Notes under the pieces: generated by a model
What the model saw: only the letters and a program-made list of their open reading frames with translations
Told to the model about the DNA's origin: nothing
Database searches by the model: none
Shown here: one piece after another, positions 37,996-47,175 of the stretch
Layout: every line of letters begins with the position of its first letter
How positions within the stretch are numbered: the first letter of the stretch is position 1
Translations under genes and position numbers: made by a program
Assembly (NCBI GenBank): GCA_000433755.1
Contig: FR891276.1
Coordinates: 3,052 to 67,051, forward strand
Direction of reading: 5' to 3'
Source: Clostridium sp. CAG:465
GTDB lineage: Bacteria; Bacillota; Clostridia; TANB77; CAG-465
Length of the DNA stretch: 64,000 nt

Positions 37996-38021
37996 TAACT
38001 TGTTTTAATTAAAACAAGTTA
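37996..38021 (-). terminator. Perfect palindrome with T-run upstream of ftsY
   Basis: TAACTTGTTTT-AATT-AAAACAAGTTA, followed on the minus strand by TTTTTTCTTTTT. It is shaped like a minus-strand terminator, yet no minus-strand gene lies before it, suggesting a lost gene or blocking of antisense transcription into ftsY. Confidence 0.65.
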
Positions 38022-38140
38022 CTTTATATAAATTAAATTTCAATTACACCACCTATTTTGTATATACTAAATATGAAAAAAATAATTCCTATTTTTGCAT
38101 TTCTAATATTCATTTTATATATTTACATTTAAGCATAAAT

Positions 38141-38169
38141 TTGACATAATTTCAAAAATATGCTATACT
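38141..38169 (+). promoter_or_regulatory. Promoter before the decayed gene
   Basis: TTGACA, 17-bp spacer, TATACT. It may still drive the 38517 gene downstream. Confidence 0.65.
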
Positions 38170-38229
38170 ATTTGAACAAATTTCTTTATATAAAAATATA
38201 ATTATACTTTTTTAGGAGGATTAATTTTA

Positions 38230-38468
38230 ATGGAAAACTCTAGAATTTTTTTGATTTAAATGATGATGGATTTTAAACAACATTCCACAATAAAATGGAA
38301 GGAAAAATAAGATTTATAATGAAAAAATGTATTGGTGAAATATTGCCTAAGCACTTAAAAAATATATATGATATTAATATATGGTATAACTTTAATATAA
38401 ATTATGAAGTTCTATCTAAGGCACAGCTTACGCCTTTACAATATAACGTTTTAATTTTATTTTTTTAA
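38230..38468 (+). pseudogene. Decayed small gene between promoter and the 38517 gene
   Basis: A promoter and AGGAGG ribosome site lead to an ATG, but the frame stops after 9 codons (MENSRIFLI). Adding one base in the run of seven T gives MENSRIFFDLNDDGF followed by TAA; beyond that stop the same frame stays open for about 65 codons (TTFHNKMEGKIRFIMKK..., ending LTPLQYNVLILFF). So two lesions separate the pieces. The parent family is not recognised. Alternatively only the 57-codon piece from the ATG at 38295 is made, but it has no ribosome site. Confidence 0.5.
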
Positions 38469-38516
38469 CATAAAAAACAATACAAAAATATCTTTATATC
38501 AAAGGAGTCAAAAACT

Positions 38517-39029
38517 ATGGATAACATTACTACAAAACCAAAACTTAACATCACAATATCAAATACTCATATTCTTACTGGTGTTACAAAAGAAAACTTC
38601 GATAAATTTTATGAATCAGTTGCAAATAATTTGGACAAAGAAGGACTAAGAACTTTTCATATTATTATTGAAGGTAAAACAAATATTGCTAAGATGCTCC
38701 ATATCAGGAACTATGAAATTGTGAGAAAGGCTATTAACGATGTATTGCAAAGTGATTTCTTGGTCACTGATACTAAGCCAGAAAATGAAGTTGTTAAGCT
38801 GCCTGAACAGCTCCCACAGACTGAGGTTGAAAAAAATGGTACAACTCTTGAAGAGTCAAAAGACTTAACGCCAAAATTTCTCTATATTTTAACTCATAAA
38901 GTTAAAATAAAAAAGAAAACGCTCTCAGCTCTTTGTGAGTACTACGATTCTGGCGACATTTATATAGTTGACAAAATACTTGATAAGATAATTTCCAAGC
39001 ACCAAAATAAAAATGTAAGTAAAAAATAA
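38517..39029 (+). CDS. 170-aa hypothetical protein
   Basis: No signal peptide, membrane helix or recognised domain. Two structured parts (about 8-85 and 120-162) are joined by an acidic, Glu/Pro-rich linker (KPENEVVKLPEQLPQTEVEK). The first part has LTGVTKENFDKFYESVANN and a helix NYEIVRKAINDVL; the second is Lys-rich with LSALCEYYDSGDIYIVDKIL. AAAGGAG precedes the ATG by 9 nt and a strong terminator follows, so it is a complete gene, probably using the promoter at 38141. Confidence 0.72.
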   Translation: MDNITTKPKLNITISNTHILTGVTKENFDKFYESVANNLDKEGLRTFHIIIEGKTNIAKMLHIRNYEIVRKAINDVLQSDFLVTDTKPENEVVKLPEQLPQTEVEKNGTTLEESKDLTPKFLYILTHKVKIKKKTLSALCEYYDSGDIYIVDKILDKIISKHQNKNVSKK

Positions 39030-39040
39030 TATTTAACTTA

Positions 39041-39072
39041 AAAACCCCTATTCAAAATTTGATAGGGGTTTT
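39041..39072 (+). terminator. Terminator of the 38517 gene
   Basis: AAAACCCCTAT / ATAGGGGTTTT 11-bp stem with a 9-nt loop, then TTTTATTTAT. Confidence 0.88.
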
Positions 39073-39173
39073 ATTTATCATTTGATAAAGGAAAAAATTA
39101 CATTAGAATAAATGCATCTATAAATAAATTGATTTTACTTTTGTTCCACTCTAAGCAATGTACTAATCATCCT

Positions 39174-40007
39174 TTATTCCTCTTCACTATATTTTATAGT
39201 ATTTGAAAACGCAAGTATTGAATCAAATATAACTGGAAGTAGCCAAAGACCAAATCCAAATGCTGTTTTCTTTCCAAAGTTCTTAGATAATTCAAATCTT
39301 GATACAATTTTTATTACAGCAAGTATTATCCATCCTATTATTGGTAGCAAAACAAAAAGAATAACCCATGGACTTATACTACATATCTTAAAATATACTA
39401 CATCCCTATATATTGGAATAATTGCTGCAAATCCATGTTTTCCTGCTTTTGTAAATATAATCCACCTTAAAATTATAGAATATACTAATAAAATTCCTAA
39501 TATAGCAACTGTAGTCTTAAAAATTTTATTAGCAAGCAAAAGTTTAATACCAATAGAAATTTTTTCTTCTGTACTTAAACTTTTTGCTACATCTGATACA
39601 ACTTCACTTGTGGTATATCCCTCATCTAATTTTTTCTTTACATCGTCAATTTTTATATCTTCTTTTAAAATTTTAGTAACTTTCTCTGGTTCCATATTTC
39701 TTAACACTTCTGTTCCAGCAGATATAGCTTCGCTACTTATTCCTTTTTTCTCTAAAACATCTTTATTTTCTTCTATCATATCTGCAATTTCATCATTTGA
39801 ATATTCTTTAGTTAATTCCTCATACTCTGTTACTAATTTTGTAACATCAATATCTCCATTCTCATCGCCTAACATTTCCTTTGCTTTTTTAGTTATCTCT
39901 GATGAATTCATATTTTGACTTGCATATATACCATTAAAATTAAAACAAATTCCTATGCAAAAAATAAATAATAACACCAAACCATATGTCTTCATTTTAG
40001 TTTTCAT
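39174..40007 (-). CDS. Membrane protein with DUF5684-like C-terminal domain
   Basis: 277 aa. A signal-like helix (residues about 8-28, ending GIYASQ) precedes an acidic helical region (30-165) rich in EE/KK heptads. The C-terminal about 105 residues have three or four transmembrane segments and the motif WIIFTKAGKHGFAAIIPIYRD, as in DUF5684 proteins, followed by ISPWVILFVLLPIIGWIIL. The N-terminal region is predicted outside the cell. Unknown function. AAGGAGAGATG precedes the ATG. Confidence 0.75.
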   Translation of the reverse strand: MKTKMKTYGLVLLFIFCIGICFNFNGIYASQNMNSSEITKKAKEMLGDENGDIDVTKLVTEYEELTKEYSNDEIADMIEENKDVLEKKGISSEAISAGTEVLRNMEPEKVTKILKEDIKIDDVKKKLDEGYTTSEVVSDVAKSLSTEEKISIGIKLLLANKIFKTTVAILGILLVYSIILRWIIFTKAGKHGFAAIIPIYRDVVYFKICSISPWVILFVLLPIIGWIILAVIKIVSRFELSKNFGKKTAFGFGLWLLPVIFDSILAFSNTIKYSEEE

Positions 40008-40129
40008 ATGTCATCTCTCCTTCTCATATTATTTATATTATATACTAACTATATTATTAAATCAATCATTCTGTATAATTTCACAAAAATTATTATTTTA
40101 CATAGACTATCATAGGATGGTGAAAATCT

Positions 40130-41158
40130 ATGAATATTATTGTTCAAAAATATGGTGGCACCTCTGTAGAAAACAAAGAAAAATTGAAAAGAATATGTAA
40201 CAGAATAATTCAATATAAAGAAAAAAATAACAAAATGGTAATAGTTGTATCTGCAATGGGAAAAGAGACAGATCATTTAATACAAAAAGCTAAAAATTAT
40301 TCTAAAGAACCTAGTAAAAGAGAACTTGATTTATTACTTTCAACAGGTGAATTACAAACAGTAGCATTGCTTTCAATGATGTTAAATGAAAGAGGTCATA
40401 AATGCGTTGGCCTTACTGGCGCTCAAGCAGGAATATTATCTGATTCTACATATGGTAATGCAACAATAAAATCAGTATATACTAATAACATACTAAACTA
40501 TTTAAATGAAGACTATATTGTTGTAGTTGCAGGATTTCAGGCTTCAGATAGATTTGGAAATGTGACAACTCTAGGACGTGGTGGAAGTGACCTTAGTGCC
40601 GTAGCTATTGCCTCTGCCTTAAATGCAAAAAAATGTGAAATATATAGCGATATAGATGGTGTATTTTCTGCAGATCCAAAAATAATTACAAGAGCAAAAC
40701 TACTAAAAAAAATATCATATAACGAAATGCTTGAAGCTGCTTCAGCAGGTGCAAAAGTATTACATAATCGTTCTGTACATATGGGAAAGAAAAACTCTAT
40801 GCCTATATATGTAAAAAATTCTGGAAATAACTCTAAAGGAACAATCGTAACAAATACTAGCTCTCATAAAAGTAGAGACTCATTTTCAAAGGAAGAAGAT
40901 TTCGAAAATTATAAAGTAAAATTTATCACAAAAAAAGATGACATATCTAAAATATCAATAATTGGCGATATGGTTATGACAAATAAGGATACTGTACATA
41001 AAATATTTGATCTAGCTTCAAAAGAAAATATCACAATCTATATGATAACATTTAGCGAATTATCTTTAAACCTTATAGTTGATAAAAAAGTAGCTGAAAA
41101 TTTTATAAAAAAGCTGCATTACGAACTAATAGAAAAAGAAAATGATAATATAAAATAA
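40130..41158 (+). CDS. Aspartate kinase, short form with a single ACT domain
   Basis: Phosphorylates aspartate, the first step to Lys, Met, Thr and diaminopimelate. Catalytic domain about 1-240: QKYGGTSVENK, STGELQT, TLGRGGSDLSAVAIA, CEIYSDIDGVFSADP. Then comes a linker of some 20 residues and one ACT domain (about 262-335: DISKISIIGDMV, NITIYMITFSELSLNLIVD) that matches the second ACT of ordinary enzymes (ISTSEIKISVVI region). At 342 aa it is about 60 residues short: the first ACT domain is essentially missing. It stands alone on the plus strand after GGATGGTG and before a terminator. Confidence 0.9.
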   Translation: MNIIVQKYGGTSVENKEKLKRICNRIIQYKEKNNKMVIVVSAMGKETDHLIQKAKNYSKEPSKRELDLLLSTGELQTVALLSMMLNERGHKCVGLTGAQAGILSDSTYGNATIKSVYTNNILNYLNEDYIVVVAGFQASDRFGNVTTLGRGGSDLSAVAIASALNAKKCEIYSDIDGVFSADPKIITRAKLLKKISYNEMLEAASAGAKVLHNRSVHMGKKNSMPIYVKNSGNNSKGTIVTNTSSHKSRDSFSKEEDFENYKVKFITKKDDISKISIIGDMVMTNKDTVHKIFDLASKENITIYMITFSELSLNLIVDKKVAENFIKKLHYELIEKENDNIK

Positions 41159-41160
41159 CA

Positions 41161-41201
41161 AAAATAGTGAAAAGGAATATCATTTTCCAATTCACTATTT
41201 T
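41161..41201. terminator. Bidirectional terminator between aspartate kinase and the AI-2E-type gene
   Basis: AAAATAGTGAA-AA-GGAA, loop, TTCC-AA-TTCACTATTTT; A/T runs on both sides. Confidence 0.8.
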
Positions 41202-41243
41202 AAAATTATATAAAAATTTTTATTATATATATATTTAATAAAT

Positions 41244-42404
41244 TTAGTTACTTTGGCTCTCTGCTTTTCTTTTTTTCTTAATATTATTACTAGATCTTTT
41301 CTTATCTGTCTTATGCTCGATTTTATCATCTTCATCATCATCCAAATTAAACTTGTATCTTAAATATACTTTTAATCCTGCAAGTACTGGCATTGCTATT
41401 AGCATTCCTACTACACCAAACATTAATTGAAATACAATTAAGCCTCCTATAACAACAACAGGATGAAGATCAACTGATTTTGCAATAATATTAGGCTGTA
41501 AAACGTTTGCATCAACTATTTGAATTATAAGTAATGATACAAGTGTAATAAGTGCAAAAACAGGTCCACCTGTTACTAGTGCATAAAGCGATACTACAAG
41601 ATATGATAAAATAGCTCCTATATATGGTATAAAATTAAATATCATAATTAAGATTCCAAAAACAACAGCATAATCAATTTTTAATATCATACATACAATT
41701 GTTGTAAGGATACCCACTATTAAACTATCTATTGCATATCCTTTAATATAGCTCATACATGTTGCATCTATATCCATTATCATCTTATATCTTCTTCCAT
41801 CTTTACTATTTCTTGATAAAAAAGCTATAACACTTTCTTTAAATTTATCAATATCTTTAGCCATAAAAAATGATACAATTATTGCTGTAAAAAATGAAAT
41901 TATAAAACTTGTTATACTTTGAACTGTATTTATTGAATAATTAATTGCATTAGCTACAGTACTTTGAACAAAATCAAGGCTTTTTAAGCTACTAGTTATA
42001 TCAATTCCATTTGGCATATCTAAATTCTTGGCTAAAAAATCATTAATAAATCCTATAACACTTGCATAAATACCTGGTAGTTCTTTAATTAAGTGAGATA
42101 ATTGCTCAACAAATATAGGTACTATAAAACCAATAGCTACTCCAACTATACCAAATATAATTATCAACGAAAGAAATGCTGCTAAATTTTTACTAAGCCC
42201 TATTTTTCTTAATCTTCTTACAAGTGGCATAGAAATCCAACATATTATTATTCCTGCAAAAACTGGTGCTAAGGCTGCAATTCCACTTAAAATTTTATCC
42301 ATAATTCCTATATTTTTTAAAAAGAAATATAGCCCTATAAAAGCTGCTCCATATATTGTTATGTTTATAAATTTAAAATCTAGTCCATTTTCTTTTATTT
42401 TCAT
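41244..42404 (-). CDS. AI-2E family transporter (PerM/YdiK-like)
   Basis: 386 aa membrane protein with about eight helices. The family signature is seen in NFIPYIGAILSYLVV and in ADVLQPNIIAKSV-like text (VDANVLQPNIIAKSVDLHP), with GGLIVFQLMFGVVGMLIAMPV after. C-terminus is a Lys/Asp-rich cytoplasmic tail. Members export small molecules or ions; substrate unknown. The ATG at 42404 directly follows AGGAGG; a longer frame to 42431 has no ribosome site. Second gene after the 42421 protein. Confidence 0.88.
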   Translation of the reverse strand: MKIKENGLDFKFINITIYGAAFIGLYFFLKNIGIMDKILSGIAALAPVFAGIIICWISMPLVRRLRKIGLSKNLAAFLSLIIIFGIVGVAIGFIVPIFVEQLSHLIKELPGIYASVIGFINDFLAKNLDMPNGIDITSSLKSLDFVQSTVANAINYSINTVQSITSFIISFFTAIIVSFFMAKDIDKFKESVIAFLSRNSKDGRRYKMIMDIDATCMSYIKGYAIDSLIVGILTTIVCMILKIDYAVVFGILIMIFNFIPYIGAILSYLVVSLYALVTGGPVFALITLVSLLIIQIVDANVLQPNIIAKSVDLHPVVVIGGLIVFQLMFGVVGMLIAMPVLAGLKVYLRYKFNLDDDEDDKIEHKTDKKRSSNNIKKKRKAESQSN

Positions 42405-42420
42405 AAAAGCCTCCTCATAT

Positions 42421-42858
42421 TTATATTTCAAAAAGTTCCTTTAAATAAGTATCAATCTTAATATCTGTTTCGTAAATTTCATTATTAATCATTATTTCTG
42501 AATCATTTATATTAACAAAAATTTGTGCGTCAGATGTATAAATATATATTGTATAATCTATTTTTTGTTCTTTATCAATTAGTTTTAATTTACTTTCTCT
42601 TACTCTTATTTTATTAAAAAATTCCTTTAATTTCTGTTTATCTTCATCGCTATTAAGTTCTATCACTTTTTCATTATCTATATTTTTAATACAAATATAA
42701 TTAGAATTATCAATTTTATCTGAAAATTCATATAATTCATTTATATTTTGAAATTTATTATTAAAGTTATATATAAGCAATATATTACCAAATATAACAA
42801 CTAAGCAGAATATAACAAGAGTAACTTTTTCTAATATCTTTTTTAGCAATATTTTCAT
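42421..42858 (-). CDS. Membrane-anchored protein of unknown function
   Basis: 145 aa. N-terminal transmembrane helix (about 10-32, VTLVIFCLVVIFGNILLIY), then a predicted extracellular domain alternating strands and helices with ELNSDEDKQKLKEFFNKI and IDYTIYIYTSDAQIFVNI. No recognised domain. GGGAGG precedes the ATG at 42858; an earlier in-frame ATG at 42888 lies inside the promoter region. Co-transcribed with the AI-2E-type permease 16 nt downstream. Confidence 0.72.
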   Translation of the reverse strand: MKILLKKILEKVTLVIFCLVVIFGNILLIYNFNNKFQNINELYEFSDKIDNSNYICIKNIDNEKVIELNSDEDKQKLKEFFNKIRVRESKLKLIDKEQKIDYTIYIYTSDAQIFVNINDSEIMINNEIYETDIKIDTYLKELFEI

Positions 42859-42878
42859 AGATACCTCCCTACAGGTAT

Positions 42879-42907
42879 ATTTTATCATACAAAATTATAT
42901 ATGTAAA
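42879..42907 (-). promoter_or_regulatory. Promoter for the 42421-41244 genes
   Basis: TTTACA, 17-bp spacer, TAAAAT on the minus strand, about 20 nt before the ATG. Confidence 0.5.
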
Positions 42908-42995
42908 TATCTCATATAATTATTATATGCAAAAAATTATTATATTTATATCATCAAAATCAAATTATATGTTTAATATAACATAGAAAAAAATT

Positions 42996-43032
42996 ATAGT
43001 ACGTTAACCTATTACATAAATTAACGTACTAT
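42996..43032 (-). terminator. Terminator of the ABC transporter operon
   Basis: ATAGTACGTTAA / TTAACGTACTAT 12-bp stem, 13-nt loop, followed on the minus strand by AATTTTTTTC. Confidence 0.82.
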
Positions 43033-43085
43033 ATAATAAAATATTTATATTTATCATGACCAAGAATAAGTTATTAAATTACTTT

Positions 43086-44930
43086 TTATTCCTCAACTTC
43101 TTCAAATTGTGAATTATATAATCCTGCGTAAAAGCCATCTTTTTTTAGAAGTTCGTCATGAGTTCCTTGTTCAACAATATCACCATGGTTCATTACAAGT
43201 ATTAAATCAGCATTTTTTATAGTTGATAATCTATGTGCAATTATAAAACTTGTTCTACCCTTCATTAAGTTATCCATTGCAGATTGTATTTGTTGTTCAG
43301 TCCTTGTATCTATAGAACTTGTTGCTTCATCTAATATTAGTATTTTAGGATCAGTAAGTATTACACGAGCAATTGTTAAAAGTTGCTTTTGTCCTGCTGA
43401 TACATTACTAGACTCCTCATTTAATACTGCGTTATATCCATTTGATAATGTTTTTATAAAATGATGAACATGAGCTGCCTTGGCTGCTTCAACAATTTCA
43501 CTATCTGTAGCATCTTCTCTTCCATATTTTATATTTTCATTTACAGTTCCATTAAATAACCATGTATCTTGAAGAACCATACCAAACATTTTTCTAAGTT
43601 CTCCTCTATCAAAGTCTTTTATATTATGACCATCTACAAGAATAGCTCCACTATTTACATCATAAAATCTCATAAGTAATTTTACCATAGTAGTTTTACC
43701 AGCTCCTGTAGGTCCAACAATTGCAATCTTTTGCCCTTCTTTTACATCAGCATTAAAATCATTTATAATTGTTTTATTAGGATCATATCCAAAATTAACG
43801 TGGTCAAATTTTACATTTCCTTTTAATTTAGCTACATCTATTTTACCTTTAGCTGTATTTATTTCCTCTTCTTGTTCTAAGAATTCAAATACTCTTTCAG
43901 CTGCGGCTACCATTGACTGCAACATACTAGATACTTGTGCAATTTGATTTATAGGCTGTGTAAATTGCTTGTTATATTGTATAAAACTTTGAATATTACC
44001 AACTGTAATTTTTCCATTTACAGCAAGATATCCACCTAAAATTGCAACTGCAACATATCCTATATTTCCAATAAAATTCATAACTGGAAACATAAGTCCA
44101 GATAAAAATTGTGACTTCCATGCAGAGCGGTATAACTCATCATTTGCTTTATCAAATTCTTGCATTACTGCATTTTCTGAGTTAAATGCTTTTATTATTA
44201 AGTGTCCACCATATACCTCTTCTACTTGACCATTTACATGACCTAAAAAATCCTGTTGCTTTTTAAAGTGCTTTTGTGATTTTTTTACGATCTTAGATAC
44301 GATAAATGCAGATATTGGAAGTATTACTAAAGATACAACTGTCATAGAAACACTTATTGAAAACATCATTATAAGTATACCAATAATTGTACATATAGAA
44401 GTAATTATTTGTGTTATACTCTGGTTTAAATTCTGTGATAAAGTGTCTATATCATTTGTTACTATTGATAAAACTTCACCATTTGTTTTTTTGTCAAAGT
44501 ATTTCATAGGTAATCTATTTATTTTCATTGCTAAGTCATTACGTAATTTATATGTTAATTTTTGTGATACAGATGTCATTGTAAATCCTTGTATAAATGA
44601 AAACAGTGCACTAATAATATATAATATTAAAAGTGTAAGTATTATTCCTGCAATTTTAGAAAAATTAATTCCGTCTCCACCTGATACTTTACCAACTAAT
44701 CCATTAAAAATTTCAGTTGTAGCATTTCCTAGTATTTTAGGTCCAACTATTGCAAATATTGTACTTCCTATTGCAAATATTATTACAATTGCAAGTTGAA
44801 ATTTATACTTTGATAAATAATCATTTATTAATTTTTTTGTCGTTCCTTTAAAGTCTTTTGCTTTTTCCACAGCACCTCTTCCACCTGGTCCGTGTCCTCC
44901 CATTGGAGGTCTTTTTTCATTATTTGCCAT
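43086..44930 (-). CDS. ABC exporter, fused permease/ATPase (second of a pair)
   Basis: 614 aa. A Gly/Pro-rich start (GGHGPGGRG) precedes six transmembrane helices (about 45-340) and the nucleotide-binding domain with Walker A VGPTGAGKTTMVK, signature NVSAGQKQLLTIAR, Walker B ILILDEATSSID and the switch IAHRLSTIKNAD. The Walker B is followed by Glu, so this half is catalytically competent. The ATG at 44930 follows GGAGGAAC and overlaps the end of the partner gene by 11 bp, typical of heterodimeric multidrug-type exporters (YheI/YheH, BmrCD-like). Confidence 0.93.
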   Translation of the reverse strand: MANNEKRPPMGGHGPGGRGAVEKAKDFKGTTKKLINDYLSKYKFQLAIVIIFAIGSTIFAIVGPKILGNATTEIFNGLVGKVSGGDGINFSKIAGIILTLLILYIISALFSFIQGFTMTSVSQKLTYKLRNDLAMKINRLPMKYFDKKTNGEVLSIVTNDIDTLSQNLNQSITQIITSICTIIGILIMMFSISVSMTVVSLVILPISAFIVSKIVKKSQKHFKKQQDFLGHVNGQVEEVYGGHLIIKAFNSENAVMQEFDKANDELYRSAWKSQFLSGLMFPVMNFIGNIGYVAVAILGGYLAVNGKITVGNIQSFIQYNKQFTQPINQIAQVSSMLQSMVAAAERVFEFLEQEEEINTAKGKIDVAKLKGNVKFDHVNFGYDPNKTIINDFNADVKEGQKIAIVGPTGAGKTTMVKLLMRFYDVNSGAILVDGHNIKDFDRGELRKMFGMVLQDTWLFNGTVNENIKYGREDATDSEIVEAAKAAHVHHFIKTLSNGYNAVLNEESSNVSAGQKQLLTIARVILTDPKILILDEATSSIDTRTEQQIQSAMDNLMKGRTSFIIAHRLSTIKNADLILVMNHGDIVEQGTHDELLKKDGFYAGLYNSQFEEVEE

Positions 44931-47175
44931 TTTCAAGTTCCTCCTTTGAAAGTTGAGATAATGCAATTTGTTTGTATATCTCACAATTTTTCATTAATTC
45001 TTCGTGTTTGCCAATTCCTGCTATTTTTCCTTCTTCAAGTACGATTATTTTATCAGCATCAAGAATTGTACTAATTCTTTGAGCAATTATTATAACTGTT
45101 TTATTTTCTGTTTTTTCTTTTAAAGCAGCTCTAAGTTTGCTATCCGTTTTTAAGTCAAGCGCTGAAAAACTATCATCAAATACAAATATTTCTGGATCTG
45201 TAGCAATAGCTCTAGCTATAGATAAACGTTGTCTTTGACCACCAGATACATTTGTACCACCTTGTGATATTTCTTCATCATATTTTTTAGGTTTACTTTC
45301 TATAAATTCTGTAGCTTGTGCAATTGTAGCCGCTTTAATCATGTCTTCATCACTCATAGATGGATTTCCATATTTTATATTTGATCTAATTGTACCTGTA
45401 AATAGCATTCCTTTTTGTGGTACAAATCCAATTTTACTTCTTAATTCTTTTTGTGAAACATCTTTAATATTAACACCATCTATTAAAAGTTCCCCACCTG
45501 TAACATCATAAAAACGAGGTATTAAATTTACTACTGTTGATTTACCACTTCCCGTACTACCAATTATTGCAGTAGTTTTACCAGGTTCTGCAGTAAATGA
45601 TATATCCTCTAATATTTCACTGTCAGCATCAGGATATTTAAACGAAACATCCTTGAATTCAACAAGCCCTTTTTTATCATCATCAAAATCTTTAGTTTTA
45701 TCTTTATCTTTAATACTTGGTGTTGTATCAATTACTTCATTAATACGTTTTGCAGATACAGCAGCACGTGGTAACATTATTGATATCATAGAAATCATTA
45801 GGAAGCTCATAACTATTTGCATAGTATATTGAATGAATGCCATCATATCTCCTACTTGCATTATTCCACTATCAACATTATGTCCTCCTACCCAAACAAT
45901 AAGAAGAGTAATTGAATTCATTATAAACATTAGAAGTGGCATCATCATACTCATTGATCTGTTTACAAAAATACTTGCTTTCATTAAATTTTTGTTAGCA
46001 CCGTCAAATCTTTTTTCTTCTTTCTTTTCAGTATTAAAAGCTCTTATTACTGGGAGACCAGTTAAAATTTCACGAGATACCAAATTTAACTTATCAACTA
46101 AATCTTGTAATTTTTTAAATTTAGGCATTGTAAGTAAAAATAATGTTCCAACAATTCCAATAATACACAAAATTGCAAGTCCAATTATCCATGCCATTGA
46201 TGTATCACTATTTGTAAGTACTCTAATAAATCCTCCAATACCTATTATTGGAGCATAAACTACTACCCTAAATAACATTGTAATTAACATTTGAATTTGT
46301 TGAATATCATTTGTACTACGAGTAATTAAAGATGCTGTAGAGAATTCGTTAAATTCTTTTGTTGAAAAACTAAGAACTTTCTTGAATACCTTATCTCTTA
46401 GAGTATTTCCAAGTTTAGCAGCAACTCTTGCAGAAAGTAACATAATTGTAATTGCTGAAGCCATACTTATAAAAGCAATTCCAAGCATTTGAAGTCCTGC
46501 AAATACAATGTATTTATTTTGTATTTTATCGATATCCATGTTTAATTTTTTATATTCTTCTTTTACAGATGATATAGCTGCTTGATCAACTATTGTTCCT
46601 TGCATGTTATCTATTTGCTCATTTATATTACTAGTAATTTTTTCTAAATTTTCCTCAGGCATAGTTTTTAATATGTCCATTAATTCCATATCTTTCATAG
46701 CTTCTTTTTGAGGTTCTGGTACATTTGCAAATAAACTTTCTTTTATTTTTTCTTGCATTTGATCATTTTGCATTAGGTATACTTGAACTAATGGTTTCTT
46801 TAACATTTCTTCTAAATTATTTTTTTGATCCTTATTTAATTTATTTAGAACATAAACTTCTTCTTTTTCTAATGCAGGATACTCTTTCAAATAATTGTTA
46901 TATTCATCATTACTTACAGTATCTTTTGAAACTAGTTTGTAACAATCCAATATTTTACTATCATCATTTGTAAACATTAAAAGATTATCCATTTCATCTT
47001 TAGATATAGCCTCAGGTATAGCTGCATCAATTCCACCTTGTTGAATTCCAACATTTACAATTTTTGATGTATAATCTGGAAGTGCAAGGTCAGCAGCCGC
47101 TTGAACACATAAAAGTGCAACAATAACTATAACTGAAATCCATGTCTTTTTTAAATATTTTAGTACTTTTAACAT
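44920..47175 (-). CDS. ABC exporter, fused permease/ATPase with large extracellular insertion (first of a pair)
   Basis: 751 aa. After the first helix (about 12-30) there is an insertion of about 180 residues (about 50-225), rich in Glu/Lys/Met and helical, presumably outside the cell, before the remaining five helices. ATPase domain: Walker A GSTGSGKSTVVN, signature NVSGGQRQRLSIAR, Walker B IFVFDDSFSALD (Asp instead of Glu after the Walker B Asp, a degenerate site usual in one half of heterodimers), AQRISTILDAD. It overlaps the MarR gene by 7 bp, so the three form one operon. Confidence 0.93.
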   Translation of the reverse strand: MLKVLKYLKKTWISVIVIVALLCVQAAADLALPDYTSKIVNVGIQQGGIDAAIPEAISKDEMDNLLMFTNDDSKILDCYKLVSKDTVSNDEYNNYLKEYPALEKEEVYVLNKLNKDQKNNLEEMLKKPLVQVYLMQNDQMQEKIKESLFANVPEPQKEAMKDMELMDILKTMPEENLEKITSNINEQIDNMQGTIVDQAAISSVKEEYKKLNMDIDKIQNKYIVFAGLQMLGIAFISMASAITIMLLSARVAAKLGNTLRDKVFKKVLSFSTKEFNEFSTASLITRSTNDIQQIQMLITMLFRVVVYAPIIGIGGFIRVLTNSDTSMAWIIGLAILCIIGIVGTLFLLTMPKFKKLQDLVDKLNLVSREILTGLPVIRAFNTEKKEEKRFDGANKNLMKASIFVNRSMSMMMPLLMFIMNSITLLIVWVGGHNVDSGIMQVGDMMAFIQYTMQIVMSFLMISMISIMLPRAAVSAKRINEVIDTTPSIKDKDKTKDFDDDKKGLVEFKDVSFKYPDADSEILEDISFTAEPGKTTAIIGSTGSGKSTVVNLIPRFYDVTGGELLIDGVNIKDVSQKELRSKIGFVPQKGMLFTGTIRSNIKYGNPSMSDEDMIKAATIAQATEFIESKPKKYDEEISQGGTNVSGGQRQRLSIARAIATDPEIFVFDDSFSALDLKTDSKLRAALKEKTENKTVIIIAQRISTILDADKIIVLEEGKIAGIGKHEELMKNCEIYKQIALSQLSKEELENGK

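Larger units (their letters stand above)
37973..38229. other. Intergenic stretch with hairpin and tiny hydrophobic frame
   Basis: Holds the 37996 palindrome and, on the plus strand at 38073-38132, a 19-codon frame MKKIIPIFAFLIFILYIYI that looks like a signal peptide but lacks a ribosome site. No riboswitch recognised. The promoter of the decayed gene follows. Confidence 0.4.

Noticed and set aside
37922..38516. Possible riboswitch or structured RNA in the 595-bp gap
   Set aside because: Only a simple palindrome, a promoter and a decayed gene were found; no conserved aptamer pattern recognised.
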